This document shows, in pieces, positions 8,447-16,754 of a stretch of DNA of 30,461 bases. The position numbers and the translations under genes are program-made. Within the stretch, counting starts at the first letter, position 1; each line of letters opens with the position of its first letter. The notes beneath the pieces were generated by a model that was not told the origin of the DNA, did no database searches, and saw only the letters and a program-made list of their open reading frames with translations. This DNA is from JACMQX01 sp044225675 (GTDB lineage: Bacteria > Pseudomonadota > Gammaproteobacteria > Burkholderiales > Burkholderiaceae_C). Location: assembly GCA_044225675.1 (NCBI GenBank), contig JBGAIH010000044.1, forward strand, positions 1-30,461, written 5' to 3'.

Positions 8447-9705
8447 CAGATGATCTCCAGGTCCGCCTTCAGCGCGCCGGCCGCCTTGATGGCCTGCAGG
8501 ATGCCGATCAGATCCTGCGCCGATGCGCCCAGCAGGTTGAGCGACTTGACGATGTCGGCCAGCTCGGCGCCAGCCGGAATGTTGAACAGCGTGCCCGGCT
8601 CCTGCTGCACCCGGATGTCGCTGCGCTGCGTCACCACGGTCTGACCGCCGGCCAGCGGGTTGGGCTGGCTGATGACGGGGGTGCTCTGCACGGTGACCGA
8701 CAGGCTGCCATGCGCGACGGCGCAGGCCGCCAGCCGCACCGACTGGTTCATCACCACCGAGCCGCTGCGCGCATTGATGATGACCTTGGCCGGCGGCGCG
8801 GCCAGCGAAACCTCGATGTTCTCCAGCTCGGCGATGAAGGCGACGCGGCTCGTGCCCGCCGGAAAGCGCACCCGCACGACGCGTGCGTCGAGCGCCGTGG
8901 CCAGGTCCTCGCCGCCCATGCGCGCGTTGATGGCGCTGGCCACCAGGCGCGCGGTGGAAAAGTCGGTCTGGTTCAGCTCCAGATGCACCGCGTCGGCGTT
9001 GAGCGCGGCATTGGCCACCGCGCGCTCCACCGTCGCGCCGCCCGGAATGCGGCCGGCCAGCATGTGGTTGACCGCCACCTTGCTGCCGCCCGCCGAAGCG
9101 CCGGCACCGCCGATGACGAGGTTGCCCTGCGCCATGGCATAGATCTGTCCGTCGGCGCCACGCAGCGGCGTGAGCAGCAGCGTGCCGCCGCGCAGCGACT
9201 TGGCGTCACCGAGCGACGACACGGTGATGTCGATCTGCTGGCCCGGCTGGGCATAGGCCGGCAGCGCGGCGGTGATCATCACGGCCGCGACGTTGCGCAT
9301 CTGCGGCGTGACGCCGGGCGGCAGCGCCACGCCGAACTGGCTGAGCAGCGACTGCACGCTCTGCCCGGTGAACTGCACCTGGTTTGTCGCGTCGCCGCTG
9401 CCGTCCAGGCCCACCACCACGCCATAGCCGATGAGCTGGTTCACGCGCACGCCCGACACGCTGGCCAGGTCGCGGATGCGCTCGCTGCCGCCCGAGGCGG
9501 CCGCAGCCGGCTGCGGCATGCCCGCAGCGACGACGAGCGCCACGGCCAGCACGATCAGCCGGTCGAGGACGCGCGCGGTGATGCTGCGCAGGCGCACGGG
9601 CTGCCTGCGCGGCCAAGCGGGCCGCAGGGGTGTGCGTGCAGGCCGCACAAGCAGGCGGCGCAGCGCGCCTTGCAACGCGGACCAGAAGGACGGATTCGCA
9701 GCCAT
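8446..9705 (-). CDS. flgI: Flagellar P-ring protein FlgI
   Basis: FlgI is a periplasmic protein that forms the P-ring around the rod in the peptidoglycan layer. From the ATG at 9705, two bases after the flgH stop, it has 419 residues. The mature family sequence starts after a hydrophobic signal ending PAAA|ASGG near residue 70, then RIRDLASVSGVRVNQLIGYG and the GDAKSLRGGTLLLTPL segment. The first 36 or so residues are basic and not family-like. An in-frame GTG at 9597 would give 383 residues with a normal 32-residue signal peptide, closer to the family length, but would leave a 110-base gap after flgH. The 3' end overlaps flgJ by one base. Confidence 0.93.
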   Translation of the reverse strand: MAANPSFWSALQGALRRLLVRPARTPLRPAWPRRQPVRLRSITARVLDRLIVLAVALVVAAGMPQPAAAASGGSERIRDLASVSGVRVNQLIGYGVVVGLDGSGDATNQVQFTGQSVQSLLSQFGVALPPGVTPQMRNVAAVMITAALPAYAQPGQQIDITVSSLGDAKSLRGGTLLLTPLRGADGQIYAMAQGNLVIGGAGASAGGSKVAVNHMLAGRIPGGATVERAVANAALNADAVHLELNQTDFSTARLVASAINARMGGEDLATALDARVVRVRFPAGTSRVAFIAELENIEVSLAAPPAKVIINARSGSVVMNQSVRLAACAVAHGSLSVTVQSTPVISQPNPLAGGQTVVTQRSDIRVQQEPGTLFNIPAGAELADIVKSLNLLGASAQDLIGILQAIKAAGALKADLEII

Positions 9706-9707
9706 GG

Positions 9708-10394
9708 TCACACCGGCGCGATGCTGAGGAAGAAGCGCTGCAGCCAGCCCAGCCCCTGGATGCGGCCGATGTCGCCGCGCCCGCGCTGCTCCAGCCGCGC
9801 TTCGGCCACCTGCGTCGAGCTCACGACGTTGCCGCCGCGGATCGAGGCCGGATTCACGATGCCCGAAAAGCGCATCACGTCCACGTTCTGGTTCACGCCG
9901 ATCTGCTTTTCGCCGACCACCAGCAGGTTGCCATTGGGCAGCACCTCGCGCACCAGCACGGTGATGCTGCCGGTGAAGGTGTTGCTGCTGTCGGTGTTGC
10001 CGTCGGCCGAGCCCGAGACGGAGGAGGTGGCATCCACGCCCAGCCGGCCCAGCGTGCGGGCGGACGCGAAGGGCAGCGCCGAGGTGCTGGCCGAGATGCC
10101 GCCGCTGCGGTCGATCTTGCTCGTGGACTTCTGGCTGGCGGTCACCTGCTCCTCGATCTGGATGGTGAGCACGTCGCCGACCAGGCGCGCGCGCCGGTCC
10201 TCGAACAGCGGGCGGTGCGTCGCAGCCTGGAAGATGGCGCCGGTGGTGGGCGCAGCGGCCGGTGCAACGGCCATGGCGGCCGCCGTCGGAACGTGCATGT
10301 CGACCTGGGGCGTGGCCACGGTGGCGCAGCCGCTCAGGCCGGCGGCCAGCACGGCCAGGCTGGTGAGCGGAAAGGTGAACGGGGTCTGCTTCAT
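9708..10394 (-). CDS. flgH: Flagellar L-ring lipoprotein FlgH
   Basis: FlgH is the outer-membrane lipoprotein that forms the L-ring bushing. I choose the ATG at 10394 (228 residues) over an in-frame GTG at 10412 because AAGGA lies about ten bases upstream of it. It also gives a short lipoprotein signal with lipobox LSGC and Cys23 as the lipidated residue. Family segments include PLFEDRRARLVGDVLTIQI and the C-terminal GIVNPASIRGGNVVSSTQVA. It sits between flgG and flgI, as in most flg operons. Confidence 0.95.
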   Translation of the reverse strand: MKQTPFTFPLTSLAVLAAGLSGCATVATPQVDMHVPTAAAMAVAPAAAPTTGAIFQAATHRPLFEDRRARLVGDVLTIQIEEQVTASQKSTSKIDRSGGISASTSALPFASARTLGRLGVDATSSVSGSADGNTDSSNTFTGSITVLVREVLPNGNLLVVGEKQIGVNQNVDVMRFSGIVNPASIRGGNVVSSTQVAEARLEQRGRGDIGRIQGLGWLQRFFLSIAPV

Positions 10395-10408
10395 GGTGCG
10401 GGGTTCCT

Positions 10409-11191
10409 TCACAGCTGGGCGAGGCGGCCGAGCATCTGGTCGGAGGTCTGGATCGCCTTGGAGTTGATTTCATAGGCGCGCTGCGCCTGGATCATGGAGA
10501 CGAGCTCCTCCACCACGTTGACGTTGGAGCTCTCGACCATGCCCTGGTTGACGGCGCCGAGCGCGGCGCTGGCCGGGTTGCCGGTCTGCGGGCTGCCCGA
10601 GGCAGCGGTCTCGGCAAACAGGTTGCCGCCGCGCGGATCGAGGCCGGCCGGGTTGGTGAAGTTCGCCAGCTGCAGCTGGCCGATCTGCTGCGGCGTCACC
10701 GAGCCGGCCACCGTGGCCGAGACGATGCCGTCGCGGCCCACGGTGATGCTTGTGGCGTTGGCCGGCACGCTGATGGCGGGGTTGAGCGGATAGCCGCTCG
10801 AAGTGACGACCTGGCCCTGCGCATTGAGCTGGAACGAGCCGTCGCGGGTGTAGGCGGTGGTGCCGTCGGGCATCTGCACCTGGAAGAAGCCCTGGCCGTT
10901 GATCGCGAGGTCCAGGTTGTTGCCGGTCTGCGTGAGCGCGCCCTGGCTGAAGTTGCGCGATGTGGCGACCGCGCGCACGCCGGTGCCCAGCTGCAGCCCC
11001 GTGGGCAGCTGCGAATCGCCCGAGGACGGCGCGCCGGCCTGGCGCAGGTTCTGGTACATCAGGTCCTCGAACACGGCGCGGCTGCGCTTGTAGCCATTGG
11101 TGGCGACGTTGGCCAGGTTGTGGGTGATCGCGTCGAGCTGGGTCTGCTGGGCTTCCAGACCGGTCTTGGCGATGGACAGGGAACGCATCAT
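10409..11191 (-). CDS. flgG: Flagellar distal rod protein FlgG
   Basis: FlgG builds the long distal rod. The 260-residue length is the family standard. The N-terminus has HNLANVATNGYKRSRAVFED (about residues 24-43), and the middle has the QGFFQVQMPDGTTAYTRDGSF segment shared by rod and hook proteins. The C-terminus has SNVNVVEELVSMIQAQRAYE followed by the terminal D0 helix. AAGGA lies eight bases before the ATG. It is followed by flgH and preceded by flgF. Confidence 0.96.
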   Translation of the reverse strand: MMRSLSIAKTGLEAQQTQLDAITHNLANVATNGYKRSRAVFEDLMYQNLRQAGAPSSGDSQLPTGLQLGTGVRAVATSRNFSQGALTQTGNNLDLAINGQGFFQVQMPDGTTAYTRDGSFQLNAQGQVVTSSGYPLNPAISVPANATSITVGRDGIVSATVAGSVTPQQIGQLQLANFTNPAGLDPRGGNLFAETAASGSPQTGNPASAALGAVNQGMVESSNVNVVEELVSMIQAQRAYEINSKAIQTSDQMLGRLAQL

Positions 11192-11217
11192 GGCGGGGGT
11201 CCTTCAGGGAAAGAGGT

Positions 11218-11952
11218 TCAGCGCGGCTGGGACAGCAGCTGGGCGGCGCGCTGGTCGTTCTGCTCGGCCGACTGCAGCAGCTTCATCTGGGTTTCGAACT
11301 GGCGCGAGGCGGCGATCATGCCGACCATGGCCTCCACCACGTTCACGTTGCTGCCTTCGACCGCGCCGGGCACCACGCGCACGGCCGGGCTGGCCGGCGC
11401 GTTGGCACCGTTGGCCAGGCGCAGCAGGCCGTCGTCACCCTTGCGCAGCTCGGCCGCCGGCGGGTTGACGAGCTTGAGCCGGCCGACGTTCTGGGCCGTG
11501 CCGCCCTGGGCCTGCGCACTCACCGTGCCGTCGTCGGCAATGGTGACGACGGCGCCGGGCGGAATCGTGATCGGCCCGCCCTGGCCCGCCACCGGCAGGC
11601 CGGAATGCGTGACGAGCTGACCGTTGGCGCCGACCGCGAGCGCACCGTCGCGGGTGTAGGCCTCGCGGCCGTCGGGCGCCTGCACCGCGAGGTAGCCGGC
11701 GCCCTTGATGGCAACGTCCAGACTGCGGCCGGTGGCCTGCACCGGGCCCGAGCGGTCGTCGAAGCCGGCGGTCGCCTCCAGCGCGAGCACGCGCGTGGTG
11801 GCGCCGTCGCCGCGCACCGGCACCGCGCGAAAGGCGGACATGTCGGCGCGAAAGCCGGTGGTGTTGGCATTGGCCAGGTTCTGCGTCAGGCCCTCCTGCC
11901 GCTGCATCATGGCGCGGGCCCCGGAGGCGGCGGTGTAGATCAGGCGGTCCAT
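11218..11952 (-). CDS. flgF: Flagellar proximal rod protein FlgF
   Basis: FlgF is a proximal rod component exported through the flagellar type III system. The 244-residue product has QNLANANTTGFRADMSAF near residues 24-41, then the central AYTRDGALAVGANGQLVT segment. The C-terminal GSNVNVVEAMVGMIAASRQFE helix is typical of the family. The ribosome site is weak, so translation may rely on coupling to flgE 19 bases upstream. Order and length separate it from FlgG. Confidence 0.95.
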   Translation of the reverse strand: MDRLIYTAASGARAMMQRQEGLTQNLANANTTGFRADMSAFRAVPVRGDGATTRVLALEATAGFDDRSGPVQATGRSLDVAIKGAGYLAVQAPDGREAYTRDGALAVGANGQLVTHSGLPVAGQGGPITIPPGAVVTIADDGTVSAQAQGGTAQNVGRLKLVNPPAAELRKGDDGLLRLANGANAPASPAVRVVPGAVEGSNVNVVEAMVGMIAASRQFETQMKLLQSAEQNDQRAAQLLSQPR

Positions 11953-11971
11953 GGTTCAGCGCTCGGCGCGA

Positions 11972-13285
11972 TCAGCGCAGGTTGACCAGTGTGGACAGCA
12001 TCTGGTCTTCGGTCTTGATGGTCTGGGCGTTGGCCTGGTAGGCGCGCTGCGCGGTGATCATGTCCACCAGTGCCTGCGTGAGGTCGACGTTGGATTCTTC
12101 GAGCGCGCCGCCCTGCAGCGCGCCGAGGTTGGCCGTGCCGGGCGCGCTGACCGTGGCCTGTCCCGAGGCCGGCGTCTCGCGCCAGAGGTTGCCGCCCACG
12201 GGGGCGAGGCCCTGTTCATTGCGAAAGCCAGCGAGCGCCACCTGCGCGGCGTTGAGCGTGCGGCCGTTGGAGTAGCGTGCCTGCACCATGCCGTCGGCGG
12301 CGACGCCGAAGCCGGTGAGCTGGCCCGCGCCATAGCCGTCCTGCGACACCTCGGTCACGCCGAAGGCGCTGCCGAACTGCGTGCTGCCGGCGAACGAGAG
12401 GACGACAGGTGCCGTGCTGCCCGAGGTCGCAGGCGCCACCGGCAGCGTGGCAGAGGAAAACGGCACGTTGAGCGTGAGATTGCCGGGCGTGAGCGTGGTA
12501 CCGCTGAGCGTGCCGCTTTGCGCGGCGTCGAGCGTGCCGTCGGGCTTGAAGGTCAGGCGCCCGGCCGGCTGCTGCGGGGCACCGGCGGCCGTCAGCGCAG
12601 GCACCGGCTGGCCGTTGTAGGCGGCATAGACGTCCCACTGGTTGTCGACGGCGGTGCGGCGGAAGTAGAGCGACTGCACCTGCTCGTTGCCCTGCTGGTC
12701 GTAGATCGCCACCGAGGTCGACGAGGTGTAGGACTGCGCGTCGGCCAGCGAGAAGGCCGGCATCGTGGCGGCCGGTGCGCTGGTGCGCGCATCGAGGTTG
12801 AGCTTGAGGCCGGCCTCCGTGGTCACGTGCGGGCCGATGCCCTGCGCCGGCAGCAGGATGTCGCCGACCACGCCGCCGGCCTTGCCGCTCACCGGGTCGA
12901 CCGCATAGCCTTGCAGCCGCATGCCGTCATTGGTGACGATGTAGCCGCCGCTGTCGAGCTGGAACTGGCCGTTGCGGGTGTAGGCCACGTCCTGTGTGCC
13001 GGGTTCGGTCACGCGGAAGAAGCCGCGGCCGTTGATCGCCATGTCCAGCGGGTTGTCGGTGGTGCGGATGCCGCCCTGGGTGAACTGCTGCGTCACGGCA
13101 GCCGTCTTCACGCCCAGGCCGGCCGCGCCGCTCCACTGGATGCCGGCGGCATTGGCGTACACGTCGGCAAATTCGGCGCGCGAGGCCTTGGCGCCGACGG
13201 TGTTGGCGTTGGCAATGTTGTTGCCGATGACTTCAAGATTGCGGGAGGCGGCGTTCAGTCCGCTGATGCCTTGCTGGAAACTCAT
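11972..13285 (-). CDS. flgE: Flagellar hook protein FlgE
   Basis: FlgE is the subunit of the flexible hook. The 437-residue product has the N-terminal motif NNIANANTVGAKASRAEFAD (about residues 22-41) and a large variable middle rich in Ala, Gly and Thr. The C-terminus is SNVDLTQALVDMITAQRAYQ plus a terminal helix ending LVNLR. GGAG sits six bases before the ATG. It follows flgD in the operon. The length is within the normal range for betaproteobacterial hooks. Confidence 0.96.
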   Translation of the reverse strand: MSFQQGISGLNAASRNLEVIGNNIANANTVGAKASRAEFADVYANAAGIQWSGAAGLGVKTAAVTQQFTQGGIRTTDNPLDMAINGRGFFRVTEPGTQDVAYTRNGQFQLDSGGYIVTNDGMRLQGYAVDPVSGKAGGVVGDILLPAQGIGPHVTTEAGLKLNLDARTSAPAATMPAFSLADAQSYTSSTSVAIYDQQGNEQVQSLYFRRTAVDNQWDVYAAYNGQPVPALTAAGAPQQPAGRLTFKPDGTLDAAQSGTLSGTTLTPGNLTLNVPFSSATLPVAPATSGSTAPVVLSFAGSTQFGSAFGVTEVSQDGYGAGQLTGFGVAADGMVQARYSNGRTLNAAQVALAGFRNEQGLAPVGGNLWRETPASGQATVSAPGTANLGALQGGALEESNVDLTQALVDMITAQRAYQANAQTIKTEDQMLSTLVNLR

Positions 13286-13327
13286 GGAATGCTCCGAAAG
13301 ATGGGTTCGGTGGGGGCCGGGGGTGGC

Positions 13328-14020
13328 TCAGAGAAAGGACTTGATGTCGCTGTAGGCGCGCGTGCCGGCGGCGCCGAGGTCGATCTGCACGCCGCCGGTA
13401 CCGTTGGACACCGATTCCACGCGCGCCGCCGTGAGCGCGGTGATGCCCACGTCCTTGCCGGCGGCGCTGGCGGCCACGCGGATGCGGTAGCTGCCGGCCG
13501 CCGCAGCCTGCCCGTCGTCGCGCAGGCCGTCCCAGTCGAAGCTGCGCGCGCCGGCAGGCGACTTGCCCAGGCCGAGCGTGCGCACCGTGCGACCAGCGCT
13601 GTCGACGATCTCGACCGTGGTCTTGTCGGCCGCAGCGGCCAGCTCGACGCCGCCGGTCGCACCGGCCGCGTCGAGCGTGAGGCCCGCGCCTTCGACCAGC
13701 ACCGAGCGGCCGGGCAGCTGCATGGCCGACTGCGCCTGCAGCGAATTGAAGGCCGCCAGCAGCGAGCTGACGGTGGTGTTGAGCTTTTCGATGCCGCCCA
13801 CGGTGTTGATCTGCGCGATCTGGCTGGTCATCTGCGCGTTGTCCATCGGGTTGAGCGGGTCCTGGTTCTTCATCTGCGCGACCAGCAGCTTCATGAAGCG
13901 GTCTTCCTGATCGGCGGCGCTGGTGAGCGAGCCGGCGGCCGAGGTGGCTGCCGGGCTGGCCGCCTTGGCGGCGGAAGCGCTGGCGGCGCTGTTGTTCTGG
14001 GTGGCGGAGGTGACGGTCAT
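13328..14020 (-). CDS. flgD: Flagellar hook scaffolding protein FlgD
   Basis: FlgD caps the growing hook and is lost when the hook is complete. I choose the ATG at 14020 (230 residues), which has GGAG seven bases upstream. An in-frame GTG at 14038 also exists. The conserved N-terminal part includes DRFMKLLVAQMKNQDPLNPM and QIAQINTVGGIEKLN. The rest is the FLG/tudor-like region with SFDWDGLRDDGQAAAAGSYR. It lies 15 bases after flgC and 42 bases before flgE. Confidence 0.95.
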   Translation of the reverse strand: MTVTSATQNNSAASASAAKAASPAATSAAGSLTSAADQEDRFMKLLVAQMKNQDPLNPMDNAQMTSQIAQINTVGGIEKLNTTVSSLLAAFNSLQAQSAMQLPGRSVLVEGAGLTLDAAGATGGVELAAAADKTTVEIVDSAGRTVRTLGLGKSPAGARSFDWDGLRDDGQAAAAGSYRIRVAASAAGKDVGITALTAARVESVSNGTGGVQIDLGAAGTRAYSDIKSFL

Positions 14021-14034
14021 GGCAGGCTCCGGGC

Positions 14035-14439
14035 TCACTGGCCCATCTGCAGGGTCTTGGACAGCAGCGTGCGCGCCGTGTTCATGACCTCGAGGTTGTT
14101 CTGGTAGGCGCGCGAGGCGGACATCATGTCCACCATCTCGTCGACCACGCTCACGTTGGAATACGTCACGTAGCCCTCGGCGTCGGCCAGCGGGTTGCCC
14201 GGCTCATGGGCGCGGCGGCCCGGGGCCTGGCTCTCGGTGATGCCGGCCACGCGCACGCCGGCCACGTCGGAGCCGCCCACCGGCTCGGACTGGAAGGCGA
14301 GCTGGCGCGCCTTGTACGACTGGCCGTCGGGGCCGGCCACGGCGTCGGCGTTGGCCATGTTGCTGGCCACCACGTTCAGGCGCCGGCTCTGCGCCGAGAC
14401 GGCGCTGCCGGAGATGGCGAAGACCTGGAAGAGCGACAT
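14035..14439 (-). CDS. flgC: Flagellar proximal rod protein FlgC
   Basis: FlgC is a small proximal rod component. The ATG at 14439 has AAGGA about nine bases upstream and gives 134 residues, the usual length. The frame extends further upstream but without family sequence. Near the N-terminus is VVASNMANADAV (about residues 21-32), and the C-terminal half has GYVTYSNVSVVDEMVDMMSA followed by the rod-type helix. It sits between flgB and flgD. Confidence 0.95.
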   Translation of the reverse strand: MSLFQVFAISGSAVSAQSRRLNVVASNMANADAVAGPDGQSYKARQLAFQSEPVGGSDVAGVRVAGITESQAPGRRAHEPGNPLADAEGYVTYSNVSVVDEMVDMMSASRAYQNNLEVMNTARTLLSKTLQMGQ

Positions 14440-14468
14440 GGGTTCGGGTCCTTGAAAGATTCCGCTCA

Positions 14469-14819
14469 TCATTGGCCGGTGATGGCCGATAACATGGTGC
14501 GGACGTCGTTGTTGATGAAGCGCAGCGTCGCTTCGTAGCGCAGCGCGTTGTCGGCGAAGTTGGCGCGCTCGCGGTCGAGGTCCACCGTGTTGCCGTCCAG
14601 CGACGCCTGCTCGGCCTCGCGCCACTGGAGCGCCGGCTGCGACACCACGCCCTGCGGCAGCGCGCGGGCCTCGGCCAGCGCCGAGGCAAAGTCGAAGTCA
14701 CGCGCCTTGAAGCCGGGTGTGTCGGCATTGGCGATGTTGCCGGCCAGCACCTGCTGGCGCCGGGCCAGCAGCGTGAGGGCCTTGCCGTTGTCGTCGATGC
14801 GGGAGGTGAAGAGGTCCAT
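14469..14819 (-). CDS. flgB: Flagellar proximal rod protein FlgB
   Basis: FlgB is the most proximal of the axial rod proteins and the first gene of the flg operon. The 116-residue product is slightly short for the family (about 130). It has GNIANADTPGFKARDFDFAS at about residues 27-46, DGNTVDLDRERANFADNALR, and a C-terminal helix ending MLSAITGQ. The sequence before the ATG lacks a good ribosome site. A candidate class II promoter with an FlhDC-like box lies 40-100 bases upstream, in the region shared with divergent flgA. Confidence 0.94.
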   Translation of the reverse strand: MDLFTSRIDDNGKALTLLARRQQVLAGNIANADTPGFKARDFDFASALAEARALPQGVVSQPALQWREAEQASLDGNTVDLDRERANFADNALRYEATLRFINNDVRTMLSAITGQ

Positions 14820-14857
14820 GGCGGCGCGTCAGGGGGTTCGTGGTGCAGGTTGGGCAA

Positions 14858-14916
14858 AGTATGGAAGCCGGGCCGGAAACTTAAATGCCGAAAAGGCCGG
14901 ACTTCTGCCGCCTTTT
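14858..14916 (-). promoter_or_regulatory. Candidate class II flgB promoter with FlhDC-like box
   Basis: On the minus strand, TTTAAG (14880-14885) and CATACT (14858-14863) are 16 bases apart. Just upstream are two inverted half-sites, GGCGGCAGAAG and CTTTTCGGCATT. They resemble the enterobacterial FlhDC consensus (AATGGCAGAAATAGCG and its complement). The core CGGCATTTAAGTTTCCG is almost repeated before flhB. The assignment is inferred from position and resemblance only. Confidence 0.45.
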
Positions 14917-15043
14917 GGACGCCTCGCGCGAGCTCACCGGCTCCTACAGTGAGAGCCTGGAACAAGCCCCCGCAGGATCCTCCTACCGATCCGTGCCATG
15001 GCCCCCGCCCGTCCCGACGTCCCCTTTCTTTCGCGAGGCCCTC

Positions 15044-15838
15044 ATGAACAACACCCGTCACGCCCCCGGCCCGGCCCTCTGGTCAGCCACACGCGCCCTG
15101 ATGCGGCTCGCCGCAACTTTGCATCGCCGGCTCGCCCTGCCGGCCCTGCTGGCCGGGCTCGCCGGGCTGGCCCTGCCGGCCGCCCAGGCCCAGCAGATCC
15201 CCGCCGCAGCCGGTCTGTTCGACGAGGCCAGCCTGCGCCAGTACGTCTCACAGCAGGTCGCCGGCAACGCGACCGAGCCGATCTCCCGTTTCGACGTGCG
15301 CCTCGGCCAGATCGACGCCTCGCCCGCCATGGCCCTGTGCCGGCGCAGCGAGCCGTTCACGCCTGCGGGCGGCCGCTTCTGGGGCCGCAGTTCGCTGGGC
15401 GTGCGCTGCGTGGAAGGCGCCAGCTGGAGCGTGCTGGTGCCGCTGACCGTCACGGCCTGGGGCCGCGCCGTGGTTGCCGCCATGCCCCTGCCCGCCGGCA
15501 CTGTGCTGGATGCACAGAACCTGCGCGAGGACGAGGTGGAACTCACCCGCGACGCCGTCGCCCCGGCGCGCGACATCAACCTGCTGGCCGGCCGCACGCT
15601 CACGCGGGCGGTCAACGCCGGCCAGGGCATCCGGCTCGATATGGTGCGCACGACCGCCGTGGTCCAGTCGGGCGACGCAGTGCGCCTGCGCCTGTCCGGG
15701 CCCGGGTTCACCGTGGCCGCCTCCGGGTTGGCGCTCACTTCGGCCGGCGTGGGCCAGTCGGTGCGCGTCAAGACCGACCTGGGCAAGATCGTCACCGGCA
15801 TTGCCCGTGATGATCGGGTTGTTGACCTGAGCTTCTGA
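15044..15838 (+). CDS. flgA: Flagellar P-ring assembly chaperone FlgA
   Basis: FlgA is a periplasmic chaperone needed for FlgI to polymerise into the P-ring. I choose the ATG at 15044, with GAGG six bases upstream, giving 264 residues. The frame is open further upstream without family sequence. The signal peptide has a basic N-region and a hydrophobic core ending AQA|QQ near residue 49. The C-terminal part is the SAF-like domain, with LPAGTVLDAQNLREDEVELT, GRTLTRAVNAGQGIRLDM, a conserved SGDAVRLRLSGPG turn and GQSVRVKTDLGKIVTGIA. It is divergent from flgB, the common arrangement. Confidence 0.94.
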   Translation: MNNTRHAPGPALWSATRALMRLAATLHRRLALPALLAGLAGLALPAAQAQQIPAAAGLFDEASLRQYVSQQVAGNATEPISRFDVRLGQIDASPAMALCRRSEPFTPAGGRFWGRSSLGVRCVEGASWSVLVPLTVTAWGRAVVAAMPLPAGTVLDAQNLREDEVELTRDAVAPARDINLLAGRTLTRAVNAGQGIRLDMVRTTAVVQSGDAVRLRLSGPGFTVAASGLALTSAGVGQSVRVKTDLGKIVTGIARDDRVVDLSF

Positions 15839-15887
15839 AGAAAAACTGAAAACCCGCTCGGCCATGAAAAATTTCGCGAGCCCCCCC

Positions 15888-15914
15888 TTCAGTTCGACCG
15901 CGCGCTGCCGAAGA
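15888..15914 (+). promoter_or_regulatory. Candidate sigma-28 (FliA) promoter for flgM
   Basis: TTCAGTTC (15888-15895) and GCCGAAGA (15907-15914) are separated by exactly 11 bases. They match the sigma-28 consensus TAAAGTTT-N11-GCCGATAA at 5 of 8 and 6 of 8 positions. The site lies about 40 bases before the flgM start. Late FliA-dependent expression of flgM is known in enterobacteria. Confidence 0.5.
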
Positions 15915-15952
15915 TTGCATTTCAGGCTGCCGAACAGCCTGTGGAGAAACCC

Positions 15953-16258
15953 ATGAAGATCGGTTCCACCCCTGATACCTGCCCCGCCAGCGCCGACATG
16001 GCCCTGCGTGCCGGCGCCCGCGCGACAAGCAGCCGTTCCACGGTCGCGAACGCGCCGTCCACTGACCAGGTCGACCTCTCGGCCGTGGGCGCGCAGATGA
16101 ACGCGGCCCCCGGCGCGTCCGACTTCGACAGCGCCAAGGTCGACGCCATCCGCCAGGCCATCCGCGAAGGCCGCTTCACGGTGAATCCGGGCGCCATCGC
16201 CGACCGCCTGATCGCCGATGCCGCAGCGCTGCTCGGGCCGCGCACGCCGCACCAGTGA
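15953..16258 (+). CDS. flgM: Anti-sigma-28 factor FlgM
   Basis: FlgM binds FliA and holds it inactive until the hook is complete, when FlgM is exported. The 101-residue product begins MKIGS and has a disordered Ala/Ser/Thr-rich first half. The conserved C-terminal region follows: DQVDLSAVGAQM, then FDSAKVDAIRQAIREGRFTV and a final helix PGAIADRLIADAAALLG. GGAG lies upstream of the ATG; an in-frame GTG twelve bases earlier is less likely. It is followed immediately by flgN. Confidence 0.94.
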   Translation: MKIGSTPDTCPASADMALRAGARATSSRSTVANAPSTDQVDLSAVGAQMNAAPGASDFDSAKVDAIRQAIREGRFTVNPGAIADRLIADAAALLGPRTPHQ

Positions 16259-16263
16259 ACCGC

Positions 16264-16641
16264 ATGAACGCCAGCCTGGCCCCGGCAAGCCTCGCGCAGG
16301 AGCTGCAATGTCTGGACGAACTCCTGGCACGGCAGCGTGACGCCCTGCTCAAGGGCGACGCCGACGGGCTGCGGCGTCTCGCCGAACAGTTGCACGGCCG
16401 CCTGTGTGCCCTGCAGTCAGCGCGTCCGCGCCCCCTCGCTCCGGCCGACCAGGGACAACTGCAGGCCTTGCGCCAGCGTGTGAGCGCCAACCAGCAGCTC
16501 CTTCAGGCGCGTCAGGCCCATCTGCGCAACGCGCTTGCCGCACTCATGCCTGCAGCGCACGGCATCGCAACAGCGACCTACGAAGCCGCTGGTCAGCTCG
16601 CTGGCGCCGCAAGCCCGGGTCGCGCCTTCGCACGCGCCTGA
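16264..16641 (+). CDS. flgN: FlgN-family export chaperone for FlgK and FlgL
   Basis: FlgN-type proteins are small helical cytoplasmic chaperones that deliver the hook-associated proteins to the export gate. The product is 125 residues from ATG 16264. An in-frame GTG at 16255 would overlap the flgM stop by four bases (GTGA) and is also possible. It is almost entirely helical and rich in Leu, Ala and Gln, with QELQCLDELLARQRDALLKG at the N-terminus and a coiled-coil-like middle. Sequence conservation in the family is low, so the call leans on length, composition and position after flgM. Confidence 0.85.
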   Translation: MNASLAPASLAQELQCLDELLARQRDALLKGDADGLRRLAEQLHGRLCALQSARPRPLAPADQGQLQALRQRVSANQQLLQARQAHLRNALAALMPAAHGIATATYEAAGQLAGAASPGRAFARA

Positions 16642-16754
16642 CCGGATGCCGCCAGCACCGGACTGCTTACGTTCAAGAATCACACCCGAATTTGTGACTA
16701 AGTGATACATTGCCGCCAAGGGGGAGTTAGCGCCTTGCAAAAAGGGGACACCAG

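Noticed and set aside
15929..15936. A second GCCGAACA -10-like element near flgM
   Set aside because: The sequence 11 bases upstream does not resemble a sigma-28 -35, unlike the site at 15888-15914.
16642..16754. Promoter for the hybrid kinase around TGATACATTGCC
   Set aside because: TACATT is a fair -10, but no -35 occurs at 15-18 bases, and the GCCGCCAA element lacks a sigma-28 -35. No call is made.
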